NCBI GenBank assembly: GCA_010909165.1
Contig: MU008175.1
Location: 797,370 to 861,369, forward strand
Reading direction: 5' to 3'
Origin: Anthoceros angustus
Lineage: Eukaryota > Streptophyta > Anthocerotopsida > Anthocerotales > Anthocerotaceae
Length of the DNA stretch: 64,000 nt
Shown here in pieces: positions 57,737-64,000 of the stretch (within the stretch, counting starts at the first letter, position 1; each line of letters opens with the position of its first letter). The notes under the pieces are model-generated. The model made no database searches. It was not told the DNA's origin and saw only the letters and a list, made by a program, of their open reading frames with translations. Both the position numbers and the translations under genes were made by a program.

Positions 57737-59700
57737 AGTTGAATCCGCTCATGCCAGCTGCTCCCGCCTCGACAAGGCCTCTCCAAGGCAGCCAACGGGA
57801 GGGGGAGCACCTCCGGTATTATTACGATGCCCCTTTTTTTATTACGCTTTGCCTTCTGGCCTTCTGGTGGGGTCGCAACCAGCTACCTAGCTGGAAAGCT
57901 GCAATAACGGTGTGCTCACTGCTGTGTGTCTCTCACTCCACCTTCATTACACGCTAAACGAAAGCCAACATCCCATTGCCATAATCATATGCCAGGACGT
58001 CTTTGCATGCGTATCTATGTATGTACTGTATACAGCTCATATGGAAATGCATACTTTGCCTTCCTACAACTTCTAAGAGCTTGCCTTGCTTCATCACCCT
58101 TGCCTTGCCTTGCCTTGGCGGACGGACTACCGCCGACCCTTTGGAGTGAGTCCTGACAGATGCAATGAACTTCGACTCTCTCCTGTCCAGTCTTCTCCTT
58201 GTACAACCCTGCAACACCTAACATATCATTAAGGCGATGGCCAAATATCGGTATCGGTGTGAGTGTCGTAATCCGGTTGGTCGAATTGATAATGCGGTAC
58301 TGAGTGGAGCAAGGACGGAGTTTTCTTCCATTTCACGACAAACCACTTGTGCAATTCTTGGTGTGTGGTAGTTGTGAGTTGCAGGTAAGCACACGCATAG
58401 ATGACAGGTGGGCATGTACGCCCATGGTGCTGGATTGGACTCTAGTGGGTGCTAGTGCTAGTGCGAGGTGGTGGATTGGACTCTAGTGGGCGCTAGTGCT
58501 GGTGCTGGTGCGAGTGCGGACTGGACAAGTAAGGAAGGAGGCAGTGCGCTCAGTGGGTCAGAGTGGCAATCGTGGAGGATAAGCACTGTCATATATTATA
58601 TATTCTTCACAGTGACTTGAGTCACTCTGAGTGCGTCAGTGTGTGTCAGGTAAGAGAAGTGGGGCGTGCCTTGTCCTCTTTCGGTGTACATAATTCTGAC
58701 TTGCTCTGGCATCCATTGTACAAATATTTGATAGAGGCAAGCAACTCTTCCCTCCTTGTGTTCAGTCAAGTCATGGTGCAATGTAACCTTACAAGCCACC
58801 TCACCTGTATGTACAAGTCGGTTGGAAGGAGGAACACGACACGCAGCGCCTGGTCCAGCGGGGCTCAGTCGGCCAATGCGCACCACCCATCTTGTGCTTG
58901 TCCCCATCCCTACTGTCATGGGCTCCAAGGCGAGTCACATTAAACTCGGTCAGATTAGATTCGTGTCACCTGGTCGTTCAAAGATCGTATGCCTTGTTTG
59001 TTGCGACAAAACCTTCAATCTCTAGACCTTCAAAACCTCCATTGATACAGTCGTATGTCATCCTCGTAGCTACTGAAACCTTCATAGTAGATTTCATATC
59101 ATGCTCCTAATGACAAAATCTCCATTCTCGTGTGCAGGGTTTAAGGTGTTCTGTACTCTATGTGGGATACGTACATATATGCAATGTATCCAAAGGGTTA
59201 CTTTTGTAGTAATGATACGTGGAAGGGAGAAAATATTGGGAGGGGAAAACAAGTAGAATATAGCAGGGTAGCAGCAAGTAGACAAAACGTTGGCTGGCTT
59301 GCCTGCTGGATGTATCCGAGAAGGGAAGGATAGGAAGCATTCGAATGGGGAGAAGAAGCGTGATGGCGAGGATTTGGGTGGGCCAAAAGACAGAGACAGA
59401 GCGAGCATCATGTGACCAAGTGTGCATGGCTTGCAGCAAGCAAGCAAGCGCACATGCTGCCCTGCTATGCTGCTCGCAGCTCGCAGCTAGTAGCTCGCTC
59501 TTGGCTCTGCCCTTGGAGCGGCATCTCCAGGCCCCCTGGCACGCCCCGTCTATTTTTAACGGCATTCCTACTTCTACTTCCGGGGTGTGGGCGGCCAAGT
59601 GGCGCCTGCGTCGCAGACCCGCCCGGCCCACGTGTCCCGGGCCCACCCGGTCGGCGCCCTGACAGGCCCCGGTTACCCAATCATTTGGTTAGCCTACACG

Positions 59701-59758
59701 CCGGGGCCCCGGCCGGGGCCGGGGCCGGGGCCGGGGCCCGGGCCCGGGCCCGGGCCCT
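59701..59758. repeat. (GGGGCC)n then (GGGCCC)n array
   Basis: About four GGGGCC units run into about four palindromic GGGCCC units. The block can form G-quadruplexes or hairpins on either strand. Confidence 0.85.
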
Positions 59759-60323
59759 GCATCACATACATGCATGCACATATGTACATGGCAGACATGG
59801 CAGTATCGGCACGGGGACCGCCACCATTGACCCCGGTCAACACTTGCCCTTAGATTAACCGCTTCATGTACATAATAAACATAATGTAATGTAACCGCGA
59901 CGCGGTGAAAGGGCGCAGCGAAAGGACCGGTGTGACCGCGGCTTAATGGCGGTGAAAAATCGGTTAAAGTGAGCTGTACAGTGGCTTAATCCGCCCCCTG
60001 CCGGGTGTCCATGGCTGCAGCCATAGCTCGTCAGGCAGCTGGCTTTGCCATAATCCTGTGCCAGGCCTGCGATGAGATGCGGTGGGAGAGGGGTCGACTC
60101 GTGCTGGGCTGCGCGAAAGCCGCGGCCGATGCGGATCAGCGTTTTATGCCATGGGAGTGATGAGACGACATGCATCGGATGATGAGCGCGGAGGTGGCAG
60201 CGGCAGTGGCTGTGGCAGGCCGGAGTCTGGAGAGAAGAAGAAGATGGTGGAGACGGAAGATGGAAGGAGGAGGCGGAAATGTAATGCGGAGGTGGAGTGA
60301 GGGAAGGGGTTTGTGATTTCTGG

Positions 60324-60377
60324 CAGGCAGGCACGCAGGCAGGCACGCAGGCAGGCACGCAGGGCAGGCACGCAGGG
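60324..60377. repeat. GGCAGGCACGCA minisatellite
   Basis: Four to five 12-13-bp units of GGCAGGCACGCA, the later ones with an inserted G. Confidence 0.8.
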
Positions 60378-60439
60378 CAGAGGCCAGAAGGAGCGGCAGC
60401 AGACAGGCAGGCTGGCAGCCATGGCCCATGGCCCAGCCC

Positions 60440-60490
60440 CTTCTCCTCCTCCTCCTCCTCCTCGTCCGCTGCTGCTGCTGCTGCTGCTGC
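60440..60490. repeat. (CCT)n and (CTG)n arrays
   Basis: Seven CCT units are separated by CGTCC from eight CTG units. Confidence 0.85.
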
Positions 60491-60769
60491 GTCGTCTCCT
60501 CTCTCTCTCTGTTTTGTGTGTGTCCGGGGAGAAACGCTCTGCTGTCACCTGCTCGCCATCCCTCTCTCCTCTCTCTGCTCTACCCTGTCGCTGGAGCGTT
60601 GTAGTCTTCTGTTGTGGGCTCTGCATCCGGGTGTGTGGGTGTGTGGGTGTGTGAGAGAGAGAGGCCAGCCAAGCTGCAGCAGCCCACAGCTGCTCTCTGG
60701 ACTGGTTGGGTCCGGGTCCAGGTCCAGGACTCCAGGACTCCAGTCTCCGACTCCGACTCCGACCTTGCG

Positions 60770-62382
60770 CATTTGCCCTTGTTGGCTTGGCTCGCTTCCT
60801 TTCCTTGCTTCCCTTCCCTTCCCTTGCCACCCCTCCCGTTCCCTCCCTCCCTCCCTCCCTTCCTTCCTTCCCTGCTCCTGCACCTGCTGCGCCTTGCTAG
60901 GCCTTCCTTCTCTCTAGTCTAATGCGCTCTGCGGCAGCGTCGGCATTTGCGACCCACAACGCCCGCGGCTGCTGCCTGCCCCCCTTTCCTCCTCCCGTCC
61001 CGCCCAGAGCAAGCTTTTCTCCTGCGGGAGGCTCCGGTGCCCACCCCGCCTGCTCCCGCGGCACGGCTCTGTATAAACCTCCGCGCCCACCTCCCGATCT
61101 CGCCTCGCCGCCTCTCTTCTCTGCGGGATTGCGCCTGCAAAGGTGCGCTCTTGCGGGCCTCCGCTCCGCCTCCGCCTCCTCCTCTTCATCTGCTTCCCTT
61201 CCTTTCCTCTCCTTTTTGCGTGCCGGGATCTTACCTTGCCTCGCTCTCGCGGATGCAGTTGCATTGTAGCGGGAAGCGAGCCCGGGAGAAGGCGGAGGCG
61301 GGGGGAGACGCGCACTGGCCCGGGCTAATACATGCAAGCTGCTGCTCCTGAGGAGCTCTCCCATGCACCAGGACGCCGCTCCGGGGCCCGTCACTGGGGC
61401 AGCAGGATTGCCGCCTCCCGCATTGCACCTGCTGCTCTGCCCGGCTTGCATTCTGGACTGGAGGCAGTTACTGAGGCAATGCTCTGCGTCCGGGCTGGGA
61501 CAAATCCCCCGGGACCTCGCCCCTGCTGCTGCTGGATGCGCCTCTTGTGCTGAGCTCCACGCATCCAATTGCTGCGCCTGGCAGATGGGCTAGGCCGCAG
61601 GCTGCTCTTGTTACCAACCACCGGATCTCTCTCCACCTGCCCGCTGCCGGGCCTGCTGCTCCCTCTCCTCGCTTCCTTCTGCTCCCGCTTTGTATAATCT
61701 GTACAGGAATCGGGGCAGGCAGCCTCCAATTCTGCTCCTCCCTCCTCACGCACCCGCATTGTCAGGCCCTGTCGTAGATTAGTCCCTTCCTGCACCCGCC
61801 CATCTGCTTTGTTTCTTGTTTTTGCTGGCCCGGAGCGGCCGGGTCTTCTCTTCCCCACTGCACCAGGGTTACCCACGCCTGTCTCCTTCTCGATCTTTGC
61901 AATCCGCACTACCGGCGCATTTTCTGGTTGCGGGGTGGCGTACCCCGCACTTCACCGGCAGCGGTAGCAGCAGCTAGCAGCATGGGCTACAAGGCCGTGT
62001 AGGCTGGAGAGCCTTTTCCTTGTTTTTGGTCCAGTTCAGGGAAGTCTGCGCTAACCCGGGAGATCACCTGTCACAGGATTAAAGCTGCCTGTCCAGGCAA
62101 GCTTGCCTCTTCTTCAAGATTTGGCTTCTCATAATCCAGGGAAGCTTTTTTTGGAGGCGGAATCGGGCTATTATCTGACTGCCGAGCCCGCAGGGAAGGA
62201 CAGGCACGCACGCACGCACTCTCCTTGCCATCGTATCATCTCGCACAGCAGGAAGGAAGAGGGAGCTGTCATCAGGAGGGGAAGGGGAAAAGGAGGTAAG
62301 GAGAACGGAGAAAGGGAAGGAAGGAAGGAAGCTGGCTGTACAGGTGCTGCCCCGCACCTGCATTTTCACAACCACCCTACAC
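60770..62382 (+). promoter_or_regulatory. Long pyrimidine-rich leader of the right-edge gene
   Basis: Pyrimidine-rich blocks (CCCTTCC and CCTCCCT runs at 60795-60875, then TCCTTTCCTCTCC near 61190-61215) and numerous short ATG frames precede the reading frame at 62383. The arrangement matches a long GC-rich plant 5' leader, possibly with an intron. I find no coding similarity in it. Confidence 0.4.
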
Positions 62383-64000
62383 ATGCCAATGGCCCAGTGC
62401 CAAACAGAGGGTAAGAATCACACTGCCCCTGGATCTTTCGACCTGTACGCCGGCCTGTACACCACCAAGCTGCACAGCTACGGCGGAGTGACTGACAATC
62501 TCGACCGATTTCAGGGCAGCGTCAAGTACAACAGCGAGGTGAGCAACTACGGCGTTGGGAAGGCTGGCAATGGCAGCTTTCTGAAGGACGACAACAGCTA
62601 CAGGAGGGCGGTCCCGTATGCTGGCAACGCCACTGACGACAGTCTCAAGAGCAGGACTGATTCCAGCGGAAATCCCAATCCCAGCAAGCCAGCCGAGGTT
62701 AGCATGACCGGGGCCAGTGTCAAGCCCACCACTGACACCAATTTCAAGGGGATGCCTGCTGCGCAGAACGCTAGCCAACAGTCTCTGGTAGGAGGGTTCC
62801 AGAAGATGAGTTTCTCTACCAACGGGCCCGCTGGAGGGCTGGATAAATCCAGCTATGGCTACTCCAAAGGCTTCTACTCCAAGGATGCCACTGCAGAGGG
62901 GGTACTGGCCCTGTGGGGCCGCCCTGAGGTGGAGATCCCCAAAGATGACAACTCTTGCTTTGTTGGACCTCTGTCCACTGGTGACAGATCCAGTCATTCC
63001 AGCGGTGAGCTCACATCCAGCGATGGCCACATTGGGCATGGAGGGAAGGACATGGACTCGGGGAGCTGGAGTGGTAGGAGCAGCTCGGGCAGTGTGAGGG
63101 GAGGGAGCCTGAAAGCTGGAGGGAGTCCCAGCGGTGACTCTCCAAAGGCTGGCAGCTCCAGTGCAGGGAGCTCCATCGGTGGCAGCCCCACTGTGGCCAG
63201 GCAATCCAGCAATGGAAACATCTTTGCCAACGGTGCTACCTCCTTCACGGGGCATGGCACTGCGGGTAGTCCGGGTCTGGCCAGTGCCAGGGGATCCAGT
63301 TCTAGCAGGGGAAGCTCCACGGAAGGAAGCCCCACCAACTCCAAGAATCTGGCCTTCGGCCTGCCCACCTCCAGAAGTCTGAATGAGGTGGGCACATCTG
63401 GTGGTGGTTTTGCAGCGCCCGCATTCCTGGGCAGAGCAGCCAGTGATCGCTCTGGAGAGCGCACCGCCACGGGTGTGCAAGCAGCAGCCACCACTCCTTC
63501 CAGGGACAGCATCTCGTATGGCAACATCCACATAAACAATGGCGGGGGGTTCAGATCTAGCGGGGATGGCAGTCCCAGTCTGGAGATTCACACGGGAGGG
63601 CCTCCTTTAAGCCGGAGCAGCCCGGTGGACAGCCCACAAGGCCCCAGGAAGAGCACTGGAGATCTGCCAGCGCCCATTGCTCCTGCTGCCAGGCATGTCA
63701 GGCAGCCGAGTTTGGGTGCGGGATTCTACGCAGCAGGCACCGCCACGGCCAACTCCCCCTCCTCCGATGGCAGTCCCGGCGGAGGTGCCCAAAAGGGAGG
63801 GACATCCGTACCACGCTACGCCACCACCAGCCACACCAGTCACACCGGCAACATCTCTCATGCTCGCAGCGATGGTGGGCTGTCTCATCTCCCTGGAGGC
63901 AACCCTCCTTCCAGAAGCAGCAGCGACGCAAGTTCCGTCGGGAGCGCGTCCCGGCACAGCAGTGAAGGAAGCCCGCACGGGCACAGGCACGCAGGGGTGT
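62383..64000 (+). CDS. Ser/Gly-rich protein, partial, runs off the window
   Basis: From ATG 62383 the frame is open for 539 codons to the window end; I checked it base by base with no stop. The protein starts MPMAQCQTEGKNHTAPGSF. It is dominated by Ser, Gly, Thr, Asn and Pro, with many SP and GSP steps (GGSPSGDSPKAGSSSAGSS, SSGSVRGGSLKAG, RSSPVDSPQGPRKS). One more ordered island, ALWGRPEVEIPKDD, lies near residue 180. Such Ser-rich disordered N-terminal regions precede TPR-thioredoxin (TTL) proteins or kinases in plants, but no diagnostic domain is inside the window. The antisense strand has a 404-codon frame (62377-63591) that is only a composition effect. Confidence 0.7.
   Translation, partial: MPMAQCQTEGKNHTAPGSFDLYAGLYTTKLHSYGGVTDNLDRFQGSVKYNSEVSNYGVGKAGNGSFLKDDNSYRRAVPYAGNATDDSLKSRTDSSGNPNPSKPAEVSMTGASVKPTTDTNFKGMPAAQNASQQSLVGGFQKMSFSTNGPAGGLDKSSYGYSKGFYSKDATAEGVLALWGRPEVEIPKDDNSCFVGPLSTGDRSSHSSGELTSSDGHIGHGGKDMDSGSWSGRSSSGSVRGGSLKAGGSPSGDSPKAGSSSAGSSIGGSPTVARQSSNGNIFANGATSFTGHGTAGSPGLASARGSSSSRGSSTEGSPTNSKNLAFGLPTSRSLNEVGTSGGGFAAPAFLGRAASDRSGERTATGVQAAATTPSRDSISYGNIHINNGGGFRSSGDGSPSLEIHTGGPPLSRSSPVDSPQGPRKSTGDLPAPIAPAARHVRQPSLGAGFYAAGTATANSPSSDGSPGGGAQKGGTSVPRYATTSHTSHTGNISHARSDGGLSHLPGGNPPSRSSSDASSVGSASRHSSEGSPHGHRHAGV

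Larger units (their letters stand above)
53800..60905. repeat. 7-kb tract rich in short GC tandem repeats
   Basis: This stretch contains at least fifteen separate short arrays with unit lengths of 3-16 bp, mostly built from GGC, GGGCC, CCAGG and AGGC words, and no recognisable gene. Examples with positions are listed separately. The density of independent arrays is much higher than elsewhere in the window, and the unit sequences drift into each other. This points to repeated local slippage and not a single satellite. Confidence 0.75.

Noticed and set aside
62377-63591. 404-codon minus-strand open frame
   Set aside because: It is antisense to the Ser/Gly-rich plus frame, has no family similarity, and such mirror frames are expected when the sense strand is rich in GGC, AGC and TCC codons.
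1-64000. CRISPR arrays, rRNA or tRNA genes
   Set aside because: No regularly spaced identical repeats with unique spacers, no rRNA-like sequence, and no GGTTCRANYCC box paired with an A box and acceptor stem were found.

Overview
The window is nuclear DNA from a land plant. Its genes have many short introns (mostly about 50-150 bp) and clear plant orthologues: a PASTICCINO1-type multi-FKBP protein, a GRV2/RME-8-like protein, PLS-class PPR proteins and a plant-type COX17. Two long, intronless PLS-class PPR genes, the very short introns and a nuclear copy of the mitochondrial ribosomal protein uS2m point to a seedless plant (lycophyte or bryophyte; a Selaginella-like lycophyte would fit). I cannot name the species. 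All exon models below were read by eye from splice sites and protein similarity, with no transcript data.

Layout. 1-6.2 kb is gene-poor: a GC-rich left edge, a 105-bp retroelement tail with target-site duplications, a Crypton-like recombinase relic and a MITE-like element with perfect 19-bp inverted repeats. 6.2-10.1 kb holds a head-to-head pair, SUGP1-like splicing factor (-) and mitochondrial CPN10 (+). 11-17 kb holds a PPR gene (-), an F-box gene or pseudogene with a small uORF (-), and a multi-exon coiled-coil gene (-). 17.9-23 kb holds an 891-residue ABCB half-transporter (-) head-to-head with a PQBP1-like WW protein (+). 23.1-26.9 kb is the PAS1-like FKBP-TPR gene (-). 28-30.7 kb is a second PPR gene (-), paralogous to the first. 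30.9-31.8 kb is a decayed partial copy of PAS1 including its promoter, now abutting a mitochondrial-looking SDR gene (+). COX17 (-) follows at 33.2 kb. 33.6-36.6 kb is AT-rich with a truncated LINE-like element.

36.7-37.6 kb carries an unusual locus: a complete-length but broken ubiquitin (76 codons plus one extra base, start codon lost, one stop) joined directly to an intact uS2m reading frame. 39-52 kb is a very large RME-8/GRV2-like gene with four IWN-type repeats, in which I see no J-domain HPD motif. Its 5' two thirds are cut by about thirty introns, while one exon of 3.9 kb carries much of the 3' part. 52-62.4 kb has no recognisable gene. It holds a striking series of short GC-rich tandem repeats, then a long pyrimidine-rich leader to a Ser/Gly-rich reading frame that runs off the right edge.

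Functional themes: organelle proteins (CPN10, COX17, uS2m, a probably mitochondrial SDR, and two PPR proteins expected to act on organelle RNA), spliceosome-associated proteins (SUGP1, PQBP1) and membrane traffic or signalling (RME-8-like, PAS1, ABCB). There is no operon-like logic. The most informative signals are evolutionary: a segmental duplication with complementary loss, PLS-repeat number change between PPR paralogues, the ubiquitin-uS2m fusion, and the J-domain-less RME-8-like protein.
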